Source: Bacteroidota bacterium (GTDB lineage Bacteria; Bacteroidota; Bacteroidia; B-17B0; Aurantibacillaceae). From it: a DNA stretch of 64,000 nt. Below, piece after piece: positions 50,728 through 59,387 of the stretch. How positions within the stretch are numbered: the first letter of the stretch is position 1; each line of letters opens with the position of its first letter. The translations under genes were made by a program, and so were the position numbers. The stretch covers positions 48,497-112,496 of the forward strand of contig JACCXH010000057.1 in assembly GCA_013697245.1 (NCBI GenBank), written 5' to 3'. The notes beneath the pieces are model-generated. The model saw only the letters and a list, made by a program, of their open reading frames with translations, searched no databases and was not told where the DNA came from.

Positions 50728-53700
50728 TTTTTATTGCTCGTTGCGCTAATAAAATAAATACCTTTCGTAAACGCACTTACATCTATTAATGGCGTTACCT
50801 TATTGGTTTCAAAAACTGTTCGCCCTAATTCGTCCCGAATAATTAGTGATAATACATTTTCTTCTTTTAAATTAAAAACAAGATTTAATTTTTCGTTTGC
50901 CGGGTTGGGATAAACATCAAACAAAGAAGTTTCTGTTGAAGTCTTTGTAATGCCGGTTGTTATAACACTGGCGTTTAAATTAATATTATCTACATAAATA
51001 ACATTACCGTAATTTCCTCGGTTCTGAAACGTGATCATTACTTCCGGCTGACCAATATAAGCGCCAAGGTAAACAGTATCTGTGCGCCATTGTGTGGCAG
51101 TTGGTGTAAAGAACCCTGTGTTGTCAGGTGCGGTTGCTAAAGTGGTACTGCCTTTTGTATAAACAATGTTATACGACTGCCCACAGTTTGTAGAAACGCC
51201 AACGGCCAATGAATCATAATTGGTATTATCATAGCGCGCGTAAGCCACATCAAAATAAAGTTTTGGATTTGTAACGGCTATCAAATTATAATTCTGTGTT
51301 GTAAAAGCATCGCGTTTCCCTAACTCGGCAAAATTATAATTATCAAAAAACGCACTTTCGCTGCTTGCACTGTATCCTCCAACGGTATTGCTTTTTTGCC
51401 ATACTACCTGGTCTTGCGCATCGTCAAACAAGGTCCAACTATTTGGCGGAAAAACTCCAACAAAACTTTGGCTTATTGGAAGTACTAAGGAGTTGATCAC
51501 AGTAATATAAGCTGTTTGAGTTAATACACTTGTACCATTTGCATTGGTAACACTTAATGATACAGGGTAAACACCTGGAGTAGGATAAGTAACAGAAGGA
51601 TTTGTTACCGTTGAGGTAGATGGATTACCACCGGCAAACGTCCACTGCCATGAAGTAGGATTACCATAACTTTGATCTGTAAAAGTTACTGTTGTGTTTG
51701 GACAAATAATTTGTTTGTCAACAATAAAACCCGGCGCCGGTGGAAGTGAAGTATTAATTGGCAATTCCCACACACCGCGGCCATAATAACTAACTCTTAA
51801 TGCTGCAGAGGCAGTTCCTGAATTAAAGAACATAACTTCATTCATATCGGCAATGGTTGGCAGGTTGTAAGTAATATTTTGCCATGATGCTAAAGATGAG
51901 TTCCTGTAATATACTTTTTTTGCCGTGCAGGCGTAAACACTTTCGTTAGCACTAAACTCATCGTGATAGATATTAATGATATTTAAACCACCCGTTATAC
52001 CTGTACTATAATTTGTAAATGTTTGGCCTTTGTTTGTAGAGCGGTAAATGGTATTTCCACAAGCTACCAAAATAACATTGCTGTTTGTTGCAATAGTTAC
52101 AACAGCACCGGCAACATTGCTCGGCCCTGGTGCAGGATAAGAAGTAAATGTGGGCGAGGCTGCAAAAACATTATCGCAACGGTATAATAAATTATTTTGT
52201 GTAAGCATATAAAGCATAGATGAATCTGCGATAGAAGAATGCAAGGCCATAACCGAACCAGTGGCTGAGCCTATTAATGTCCATGCCGGAGTAGGGTTAT
52301 TTAACGTTGTGCTCCTGTAAATATTTTGTAAGGCGCAAAAACCAACATTAGGAACTTTTTTATTAAACTCTAAACCAATATTGTTGCTGGCCGCAAATGG
52401 CAAACTATAACTTGTTTCAGATCCGTTAACCGGCCGGCGATTGCCATTTTCATAATAATAAACAGTGTTAGCACCATTGTATGAAAATAGCATTTTACTT
52501 CCCCAGTCGCCACCTCGGTTAGTGAACCAGGTACTTGAATTTAAAAACAATTCACCGTTATCCTGTGTGCCAATACTAACTGTATTGCGTTGTAATTTGC
52601 TTTGCGCAGCGTGATAGATCTCGGTAGCCCCTAAACCGTTAGATCGCGGTTCCCAATTTACACCACCATTACGGCTTAAGAATACACCACCATCATTTAT
52701 ATCAAATAACATATTGGCATAAACCGGGTGTTGTTTAATGCCGTGCATATCGGTGTGGCAATTATCATACCAGTTGGTCAGCTTTGTCCATGCTACGCCA
52801 CCGTTGGTACTTTTCCAAACACAATGCGCGGCAATATAAACGGTGTTAGCATTTGTCTGGTCTGCTGTCATGCTAAAATTATAATCGCCCTGGCCGGGCG
52901 TTATCGCATCGTAGCCAACCAGGCTTTGTGCAGAGTTATTATATACAGTTGTAAAGCTTGTTCCAAAGTTAGAAGACTTTAATGTAAGGCCTTCATTGGC
53001 GATCATAGATAGGTAAACAATATTTGGACTCGCCTTGCTTACCGCTAAACGCATGCCTTGCCCGTTGCTTGCCGGTACAAAAACACCGGCGGTAATTTGT
53101 GTCCATGTATTTCCAAAATCAAGAGATCGCCAAAATTCAGAAGAGGTAACAGCATAAACAGTATCCAAACTATTTGGTTTTAAAACCATGGCCTTAAAAT
53201 CACCGCCTGTTTTTACAAGAGTCCAGTTTGTGCCGGCAGAAGTTGATTTATAAATACCATTTTCGGTTGCAGCAATTAAATTTTGATTATTTGCCGGATC
53301 CATTATTAGTTCAACCACTAAACGGTTACCCATGCCTGTATTTGAAATCGACCAGTTGGTGCCGCCATTGGTACTTTTCCAAACACCGTAGTCGGTAGAA
53401 TAATAATTTGGATCGCCACTGCCTAAATATAAAATATTTGGGTTGGTGTTATCTATACAAATTGAGGCGCAACTCATTTTAGCTAAAACGTCCGTACCAA
53501 GATGCGCCCAAGTGGCCCCGGTATCGTTACTGCGCCAAACACCGCCCGATGCAGTGGTTACATAAATGCGGTTAACATTAATTGGATCGAATTTTATTTG
53601 TGTGGTGCGGCCAATGCCATTTATTTGCCCGCTGGTATTTATAGGAAAATTTATTGGGCCCGTGGGCGACCATACTGTAGCAGGTTGCGCCATGGCAAAA

Positions 53701-53744
53701 TGACAAACAAAAAAAGTAAAGATTAGTTTTAAGAACGCTCTCAT
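50697..53744 (-). CDS. Secreted BNR/PKD protein with anchor-like and T9SS type A domains
   Basis: 1015 residues from ATG 53744 (MRAFLKLIFTFFVCHFAMAQ, a signal peptide). It begins directly with a BNR/sortilin-like propeller region (SxDxGxxWxxxG repeats such as WRSNDTGATWAHLG; to about residue 690), then a PKD domain (APGFIVDKQI...), a choice-of-anchor-like beta-sandwich (FDVAYARYDNTNYDSLAVGV) and a type A T9SS domain (VYPNPANEKLNLVFN). It is a paralog of the gene at 37518 but lacks that protein's charged N-terminal region and second PKD/Ig modules. The start overlaps the stop of the small gene upstream (TAATG), so translation is coupled. Confidence 0.85.
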   Translation of the reverse strand: MRAFLKLIFTFFVCHFAMAQPATVWSPTGPINFPINTSGQINGIGRTTQIKFDPINVNRIYVTTASGGVWRSNDTGATWAHLGTDVLAKMSCASICIDNTNPNILYLGSGDPNYYSTDYGVWKSTNGGTNWSISNTGMGNRLVVELIMDPANNQNLIAATENGIYKSTSAGTNWTLVKTGGDFKAMVLKPNSLDTVYAVTSSEFWRSLDFGNTWTQITAGVFVPASNGQGMRLAVSKASPNIVYLSMIANEGLTLKSSNFGTSFTTVYNNSAQSLVGYDAITPGQGDYNFSMTADQTNANTVYIAAHCVWKSTNGGVAWTKLTNWYDNCHTDMHGIKQHPVYANMLFDINDGGVFLSRNGGVNWEPRSNGLGATEIYHAAQSKLQRNTVSIGTQDNGELFLNSSTWFTNRGGDWGSKMLFSYNGANTVYYYENGNRRPVNGSETSYSLPFAASNNIGLEFNKKVPNVGFCALQNIYRSTTLNNPTPAWTLIGSATGSVMALHSSIADSSMLYMLTQNNLLYRCDNVFAASPTFTSYPAPGPSNVAGAVVTIATNSNVILVACGNTIYRSTNKGQTFTNYSTGITGGLNIINIYHDEFSANESVYACTAKKVYYRNSSLASWQNITYNLPTIADMNEVMFFNSGTASAALRVSYYGRGVWELPINTSLPPAPGFIVDKQIICPNTTVTFTDQSYGNPTSWQWTFAGGNPSTSTVTNPSVTYPTPGVYPVSLSVTNANGTSVLTQTAYITVINSLVLPISQSFVGVFPPNSWTLFDDAQDQVVWQKSNTVGGYSASSESAFFDNYNFAELGKRDAFTTQNYNLIAVTNPKLYFDVAYARYDNTNYDSLAVGVSTNCGQSYNIVYTKGSTTLATAPDNTGFFTPTATQWRTDTVYLGAYIGQPEVMITFQNRGNYGNVIYVDNINLNASVITTGITKTSTETSLFDVYPNPANEKLNLVFNLKEENVLSLIIRDELGRTVFETNKVTPLIDVSAFTKGIYFISATSNKKTFTKKVIIQ

Positions 53745-54148
53745 TATTTTTGCTCCCACATTTTTAATTGTTCTTCTTTGCTAAGAATATGTCCATCTAC
53801 TTGCACGTAAGGCTTTACTGTCATTTTCCAATGCTCAAATTTTTTACATTCTAAACCATATTTTTTATAGAGTTCTTTTTCTTTTTTCTTTTCGCGCATC
53901 TCTTTTCGGCTTTCCATTTTTTCTTCTTTGCTGGCTTCGCCTTTTGTCTGGCCTATTAGTTCATCTTCCTCTAAAGGTTTGTGTTTGTTCTTCCAAAATT
54001 GATCGTAAGCATTAATGGCCTCAAAATAATTAACGTTGGGGTCTTTGATCATCTCTATCCAATAAGGGTGCTTTTTGTAATTTTTACTTTGTTGCGCCTG
54101 TATAGCGCCAATACAAATAAGCAAACAAAAAGAGAGAATGTATTTCAT
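53744..54148 (-). CDS. Small secreted protein resembling the N-terminal region of the 1359-aa paralog
   Basis: 134 residues from ATG 54148 (MKYILSFCLLICIGAIQAQ, signal peptide). The mature part is charged (NYFEAINAYDQFWKNKHK, then KEEKMESRKEMREKKKEKEL) and ends with FEHWKMTVKPYVQVDGHI. The same pattern of an aromatic/charged segment followed by F-x-x-W...P-x-V is found in the first 110 residues of the protein encoded at 37518-41597. An upstream in-frame TTG at 54157 was rejected in favour of the ATG. Its stop overlaps the start of the BNR gene (TAATG). Confidence 0.65.
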   Translation of the reverse strand: MKYILSFCLLICIGAIQAQQSKNYKKHPYWIEMIKDPNVNYFEAINAYDQFWKNKHKPLEEDELIGQTKGEASKEEKMESRKEMREKKKEKELYKKYGLECKKFEHWKMTVKPYVQVDGHILSKEEQLKMWEQK

Positions 54149-54154
54149 AATAAA

Positions 54155-54162
54155 CAAAAATA
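54155..54162 (-). promoter_or_regulatory. Probable -7 box for the 53744-54148 gene pair
   Basis: TATTTTTG matches TAnnTTTG and ends 6 bases before the ATG at 54148, implying a nearly leaderless transcript. No -33 match. Confidence 0.35.
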
Positions 54163-54221
54163 CTTAATAAAATTGAGGGCAGGAATTAACTAAAATATTT
54201 AGTTTTTTTAGCGGTCTCAGG

Positions 54222-56261
54222 TCAATATTCCACTTTAACAGCATCGCTGATAATACTCTCGTCGCCATTATACAATACGGCTTTTATTCTGTATTCATAA
54301 ACATTTCCCATATTTGGGGTTTTATCTATATAAGAAAGTGTTTTGCCGTTTAGGGTTTTTATGATTGTAAGGGGCTCGTTTTTCTTAGCACGGTACAAAA
54401 TAAATTTTTCTATTTGTTGTTCATTATATGCCCAGGTTAAACTTATTACTTTTAAAGTTCTGTCGACTTTATACGTTAAGGAGTTTAATTTTTTTCTAAA
54501 ACCTATTTGATATTTTAAGGTCAGCATTTTTGAAGCCGCAGTATTATTATCTTCATCAAATGCTTTTAATTGGTAGGTATATGTTTGCCCAAATTCAACA
54601 ATTGTATCGAGGAAAATACCAAGAGAATCTTTTTGTGTGAATAGTTTAATGTCTACAAAAGGTCCAGTTTCTGTTTTTCTAGAAAGCACATGTTTTGCAA
54701 CATCCTCGCTTTTACTTAAAATAAAAGTTAACTTAATCCCAGCCTGCTCAGGATAAAGAGAATTTAAAAGAGGGTTAGCAGGAGGAATAGTATCAGGACG
54801 CTTTACTTCAATTGGCAAACATCTTATAGAGGTATTAAAATTATTATCAGATGCTGCCAGGGCATAATATATTTTTTTGGTCAATGTTTTAAGGTTTAAT
54901 TTATCGGTGTAGCTGGTATCTTTTATGAATTTATCATTTATTTGCACAAACTCTTCGTTTAGTGCATTTGCTTTAAATAATTTATAACCTTGCAAGTCTG
55001 CTTCTTTATTTTTTTTCCACTGGATCAGAACGACCCCATTTTTATTAACTGTCGCTCTTAAATTAGTAGGCGGAATAGGAGGAATGGTATCAGTAATAGT
55101 TGCCATTCTCGAGTAAGAATAAATGGTATCGTTATTATAAGTGATAGCGCCAACTTTATAAAAATTGCTCGATTCAGGCTCTAGGTCAGTAAAACTTAAA
55201 TTATTTTTCGATTCAAATAAAACTTTGTAAACGCCATTATCTTTTTGTGAGTGTAATAAAATGTATTTTTTTGGAAACGAAGTTTCCTTATCATTTTCCA
55301 TACGCCATTTAAGCACAACCCTTCTATTTTCTACAACCAAAACACTATCAAACATAGGAACTGAATTAATGGGTGCAGAACTAAATATACTTATTGCATT
55401 TGAAGGATCCGACTCTTCACCAAAAAAATTAATTCCTTTTATTCTGTAAAAATATTTTTTATTTGATGCCGGCATAGTATCATTATAAAAAATGTATTCT
55501 TTCTTTTTTTCGAACTGGCTGCTTAAAAGAATAACCGGCGTTGAATTTATTTTTTTAAAAGCTAAACTATCCTCTGAGCGCTCAATGTTATACCCCGAAT
55601 AATCGCTGTTATAATCTGTTGCTTTCCATTTTAAAGTGGCAACTTTATTCTTACTACGCCCACTTAAGCCGGCAATTTTTTTATTGGTAGATAGAACAGA
55701 AGAGCTCACTGTAAAACTGACCACTTCTTTGCTGGTAATTGAAGTTGTGTTTGTATAGGCTGCTATTTTGTAAACATAGTTCGCGTTTGAAGTGATATTA
55801 CTGTCAGTAAAAAACAAGCCACAGGCCTTCGCTACCTCTGCATCAAAATCGCAAGATAAAAGCAATAGGTCGTAAAGTATTTTTTCTTGCTTTTCTTTTT
55901 GCGTTAAACTAAGTTTAGCATCAGCCTTGTTTTGGAAAATGGCGTTATAAATAAAACCTATTTTATTTTTATCTTTTCGGAATAAAGGAAGCCATTTTAA
56001 ACTATCTGTTTCCCAATAAGGATGCAGGAAATTATTAACAATTGTTTCGTTAGTAAGAATATTGTTTGTTAAAGTATAACGTGTAATTTTAAGGCCGTTT
56101 GTTTTAATTAACTCAAACATTCTTTTACTTTCTGGAACTATCCTGAATAATATTTTTTTTTCTTTTGTAAAATGCCGTTCAAATATTTTATTATTTTCCT
56201 GTGCATTTATTATTCGCATCAAAAAAAGAAAAGTAAATAAAATATAAAAGGATCTTTTCAT
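54222..56261 (-). CDS. Secreted fibronectin type III domain protein
   Basis: 679 residues with a signal peptide (residues 1-20, ending RIINAQ). An N-terminal module of about 170 residues (KKILFRIVPESKRMFELIK, KACGLFFTDSNITSNANYVY) is not FN3 and not recognised. It is followed by about five FN3 domains with the expected W...Y patterns (VATLKWKATDYNSDYSGYNI, VVLKWRMENDKETSFPKKY, VVLIQWKKNKEADLQGYKL, ISLTWAYNEQQIEKFILYR). No T9SS domain. The ATG is immediately adjacent to the stop of the upstream gene (no gap), so it is cotranscribed and probably coupled. I infer an envelope or surface-binding role. Confidence 0.75.
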   Translation of the reverse strand: MKRSFYILFTFLFLMRIINAQENNKIFERHFTKEKKILFRIVPESKRMFELIKTNGLKITRYTLTNNILTNETIVNNFLHPYWETDSLKWLPLFRKDKNKIGFIYNAIFQNKADAKLSLTQKEKQEKILYDLLLLSCDFDAEVAKACGLFFTDSNITSNANYVYKIAAYTNTTSITSKEVVSFTVSSSVLSTNKKIAGLSGRSKNKVATLKWKATDYNSDYSGYNIERSEDSLAFKKINSTPVILLSSQFEKKKEYIFYNDTMPASNKKYFYRIKGINFFGEESDPSNAISIFSSAPINSVPMFDSVLVVENRRVVLKWRMENDKETSFPKKYILLHSQKDNGVYKVLFESKNNLSFTDLEPESSNFYKVGAITYNNDTIYSYSRMATITDTIPPIPPTNLRATVNKNGVVLIQWKKNKEADLQGYKLFKANALNEEFVQINDKFIKDTSYTDKLNLKTLTKKIYYALAASDNNFNTSIRCLPIEVKRPDTIPPANPLLNSLYPEQAGIKLTFILSKSEDVAKHVLSRKTETGPFVDIKLFTQKDSLGIFLDTIVEFGQTYTYQLKAFDEDNNTAASKMLTLKYQIGFRKKLNSLTYKVDRTLKVISLTWAYNEQQIEKFILYRAKKNEPLTIIKTLNGKTLSYIDKTPNMGNVYEYRIKAVLYNGDESIISDAVKVEY

Positions 56262-58337
56262 TTAATTTGGAACAGGCGTACAATTTGTACCGTATGCAAA
56301 ATCGTAATTAAAATTCCCGCTTAGGTGATTTAAAATATTATAATGGCAATCAACATAACCTGCAAAATAAATTGGTTTTGGCCCTTTTGCTGCAACAACC
56401 GCCGCAACACCGGCGTTAAAAACAGTATAATCAAAATCGCCATCTACAATGCAAGGCAGGCTGCAATTGAAGCAACAACAATGGCCGGGTCCACATAAGG
56501 TGTGACATTGACTTGATGAAGGGCAGTTGCTTGGAAATTTATAAGAACCTTGTATGCTTACGCCGCCGTTCATAGACAAATACATATCACCCTCTGCCAA
56601 CCAACCATTCATGCCTATTTTTTCCTGCGAATCAGAACAAGTGGCGTTCTCTCCATAATTGGTCATCATCATATCAAAACCTAGATCAAAATCAAAATCA
56701 CCATTAACACTAAATAAACCTGGACCAAAAGAGCGGTGTATGTGAGCTGATATTCTTGCGCCTGCGCAAAAACCTCCTGCATTTTGTAACTGACTTGTGT
56801 TTCGGTTTCCTAAAACAGAAGCTACAGAAGAATTTTGCATAATTTGTGCAGGCGGCGGCATAGGTGGCTCTAAAGTATTGCCAACCATAAAATACGAAGG
56901 CACATTCACCAAACCTAAAAAACTAATATTGTTTGGCGAAGATGGTTTTCCAACACAGAGATACCATATTTGCGGATCGATGTGTATTTTAAAATTGCCT
57001 GTACCGGTAATGGTTTGATAATAATTTATATTCACTGCAGCAAGCGCATCAAAAATGTGATTTTGTGCATCATATACCAGTATTATTTTTCCTTTTATAG
57101 GAGCTTTTGGCCTTTGATTAATGGTTACCATCGTGTAAACATCCCCCGAAAGACTTACCACTCCTAAGCCTCCGGAGGCTGTAAAATTAGCTTCAAGCAT
57201 CAGGTCTCCATTGTATGGTATTTCATTTGGTGAAAATTTATAACTGATGCCGGATTTTAATCCAACAGAAACCGTAGGGCTTGGCACATATACCATAGCA
57301 TTTCCTGCCGCCCCATTATAATTTTGAGTAAGCGCAATAAAATCTGTTTCACTTGTTTTATCGGGTTTCATGTGATAATAAATTCCACCTATCAGGCGTG
57401 TAATAGTTATGGGCAAATTTCCCAATGGAAAGGCGACAGGTATTTTTGCATCTAAATAAAAATACCTATACGTAGGCTCACTTCCAAAACAAACACTTAT
57501 GCTTGCGGGATTATCCATTATTTTTGGTATGGATAAATTTAAATTCCCAAAAAAAGCGTCGCCATAAACAGGGTCGTTATCCCTGAATAAAATTGTTCCT
57601 GAAAGTGTAAATGGTGAGGTTTGAATATTAACACTCACGCCATTAATAGTAACTTTATCAAAGGTCCATCTTGTTTTATTATAGGTTACTGGCAAATCAC
57701 CTGTATAAGATTTTTGATATGTATCGATCTTTCCCTTTAATAAAATAGAAGTGCCAACACTTAAACAATTGCTTGCTTGATCAGATAAATTTATAGTAAT
57801 ACTAAACCCAAAAACAGGTGCACCCTGATCTATACCAAAAGTAATTTCATTTATGCTGATTGGAAAATGACTTGACTTTGTTTGATTACCATTAATGTTG
57901 TTTATACTAAACACGCCATTTGTAATATATGGAGCATTAGTTGTAATAACAACATTTTGGAAAGCAAGTTTACCGCCGTTAGAATTAAATTTAGTATGAT
58001 TAAAACCCATTAAACCATATAGTGTAGCGGTTGGTTTAAATGCACCGCGCACTTTTGCTAAACTGATATTAGAATTATTATTTAAAATAACACTAGCGGA
58101 AAAAACATTAAAATTGATTGTAGAGACCGGGTTAATAACAAAACTATAATCCACTTCGCTATTTGCAGGATTGTAATTAATATTGGCATTGTATTGTAAG
58201 GTTTGAGTACTATCCATAATTGGAATATTAACTTTTCCGGCAAGATGACCGCTTGTTAGTTGGTTAGAAATAAATCCAACACCGATCTCTTCGATAGAAA
58301 AATTCCAACCACTCATACTTCCTTCGTTTAAGTTCAT
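56262..58337 (-). CDS. Large beta-rich protein, C-terminal two thirds (split by frameshift from the gene at 58346)
   Basis: 691 residues without a signal peptide, starting at an internal ATG. Upstream in this frame the sequence continues sensibly (NTGITGSFQLNNIMNLNEG), joining the end of the lipoprotein at 58346-59293 if one base is added near 58376. The protein is almost wholly beta strands (WNFSIEEIGVGFISNQLTSG, LSGTILFRDNDPVYGD, PVAFPLGNLPITITRLIG). A Cys-rich cluster near residues 605-630 (CPSSSQCHTLCGPGHCCCF) is striking. No known domain was recognised. The true product is probably about 1010 residues together with the upstream frame. Confidence 0.7.
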   Translation of the reverse strand: MNLNEGSMSGWNFSIEEIGVGFISNQLTSGHLAGKVNIPIMDSTQTLQYNANINYNPANSEVDYSFVINPVSTINFNVFSASVILNNNSNISLAKVRGAFKPTATLYGLMGFNHTKFNSNGGKLAFQNVVITTNAPYITNGVFSINNINGNQTKSSHFPISINEITFGIDQGAPVFGFSITINLSDQASNCLSVGTSILLKGKIDTYQKSYTGDLPVTYNKTRWTFDKVTINGVSVNIQTSPFTLSGTILFRDNDPVYGDAFFGNLNLSIPKIMDNPASISVCFGSEPTYRYFYLDAKIPVAFPLGNLPITITRLIGGIYYHMKPDKTSETDFIALTQNYNGAAGNAMVYVPSPTVSVGLKSGISYKFSPNEIPYNGDLMLEANFTASGGLGVVSLSGDVYTMVTINQRPKAPIKGKIILVYDAQNHIFDALAAVNINYYQTITGTGNFKIHIDPQIWYLCVGKPSSPNNISFLGLVNVPSYFMVGNTLEPPMPPPAQIMQNSSVASVLGNRNTSQLQNAGGFCAGARISAHIHRSFGPGLFSVNGDFDFDLGFDMMMTNYGENATCSDSQEKIGMNGWLAEGDMYLSMNGGVSIQGSYKFPSNCPSSSQCHTLCGPGHCCCFNCSLPCIVDGDFDYTVFNAGVAAVVAAKGPKPIYFAGYVDCHYNILNHLSGNFNYDFAYGTNCTPVPN

Positions 58338-58345
58338 AATATTAT

Positions 58346-59293
58346 TTAGCTGGAATGAGCCTGTAATACCCGTATTTCTATCAGCAAATTATGTATATTA
58401 ATTTCTGTTCTTGTACCGGCTTTAGAAATTTCTCTAGGAAGTTTTATTTTTAATGACTGAAGTGCAAAGCCGGTCCACATTTGGGGTGTTATTAAATTTG
58501 GGTTTTGATAACCAACAGGAAAGATCATAGAATTTGAATTACTTAATTCACTCATATCTACAATGGCATTGGTAACATTAAACGACCAATCGTTAAGATC
58601 TTTTATTTTAAAAGGCGTTACATTTACTGTTGTTATAAAATTATGTATATCCTCTGTGTAAATGCTAAAAGAAGCTGTAACAACTGAGTCTGCTGTTTGA
58701 GAAGGATCGGGAAGAAGTTTGTCTTTTTTGAAAATAAAATTGCCAACTAAATTAATGGCTTTAAATCCATTACAGTCCCATTCAACCCAATTTTGGCCGT
58801 TACCTGGCAGCTTTAAACTTACGGTTGCATTTATGGTGATGAGATGATCACTCGCCAAATATAATTTTGCCTGCTCGCCGCCAACAACACCTTTAGGATT
58901 AAACTTAATATTACTTCCCCTGAAAGCCAATTTTTTTGTTGTGCCCGGAAAGTCAATGGCTGCGTAAGCACTGAAGTAGGCGCCTAGTGGAAGAAATTTC
59001 ATCGAGTCGATTGCGATAGTATAACGTATGCCTCCAATTTGTTTAATAACTCCAAAAGGTAAACTAACATTTGAATCCGGATTTAATATGTCAATAAAAT
59101 TATTCTTGCTTTCAACCGTATTTACAATAGAGATAATACGGTTTATTTCGGGATTGGTGCTTTGTTCTTCAGCAGAAGAATTTTGGTGACCCATATTGTT
59201 TAATGGAGAAGTACCTTCTTCGGTTTCTTGGGCGCAGGCAAACAACTGCAGAATAACGAAAAACAGAATAAAAAAAAGAGTATTAATTTTCAT
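58346..59293 (-). CDS. Putative lipoprotein, N-terminal part of the split large beta-rich protein
   Basis: 315 residues. The signal (MKINTLFFILFFVILQLFAC) ends in a lipobox LFAC, so the mature protein probably starts at Cys20 and is anchored in the envelope. The rest is beta-rich (ISLPF, KLAFRGSNIKFNPKGVVGG, TVSLKLPGNGQNWVEWDCNG). The last 15 codons (IRVLQAHSS) look like out-of-frame sequence, as the real reading continues in the next gene's frame after LLI. A well-placed promoter precedes the ATG. Function unknown. Confidence 0.65.
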   Translation of the reverse strand: MKINTLFFILFFVILQLFACAQETEEGTSPLNNMGHQNSSAEEQSTNPEINRIISIVNTVESKNNFIDILNPDSNVSLPFGVIKQIGGIRYTIAIDSMKFLPLGAYFSAYAAIDFPGTTKKLAFRGSNIKFNPKGVVGGEQAKLYLASDHLITINATVSLKLPGNGQNWVEWDCNGFKAINLVGNFIFKKDKLLPDPSQTADSVVTASFSIYTEDIHNFITTVNVTPFKIKDLNDWSFNVTNAIVDMSELSNSNSMIFPVGYQNPNLITPQMWTGFALQSLKIKLPREISKAGTRTEINIHNLLIEIRVLQAHSS

Positions 59294-59304
59294 CTTAAGG
59301 GTCT

Positions 59305-59335
59305 CAAATATAGTAGCTTTTTTAAAAAAAACAAA
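59305..59335 (-). promoter_or_regulatory. Promoter of the 54.2-59.3 kb operon
   Basis: TTTG at 59335-59332 and TATATTTG at 59312-59305, 19 bases apart, are a consensus Bacteroidota sigma-A promoter. The -33 element falls inside the T tract of the neighbouring gene's terminator. Confidence 0.7.
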
Positions 59336-59368
59336 AAATCCCGGCTGCCTGAGCAGCCGGGATTTTTT
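59333..59368 (-). terminator. Rho-independent terminator of the metalloprotease gene
   Basis: A perfect 16-bp stem (AAAAAATCCCGGCTGC with GCAGCCGGGATTTTTT) and a 4-base CTGA loop, followed on the minus strand by G then eight T. It is 19 bases beyond the stop of the gene at 59388. Confidence 0.9.
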
Positions 59369-59387
59369 GTGTGTGTTTAGAGAAAAA

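Noticed and set aside
58360..58390. Programmed frameshift between the two halves of the lipoprotein
   Set aside because: Only an AAA run is present; no slippery heptamer or stem, and an ATG restart exists downstream, but nothing suggests programmed use.
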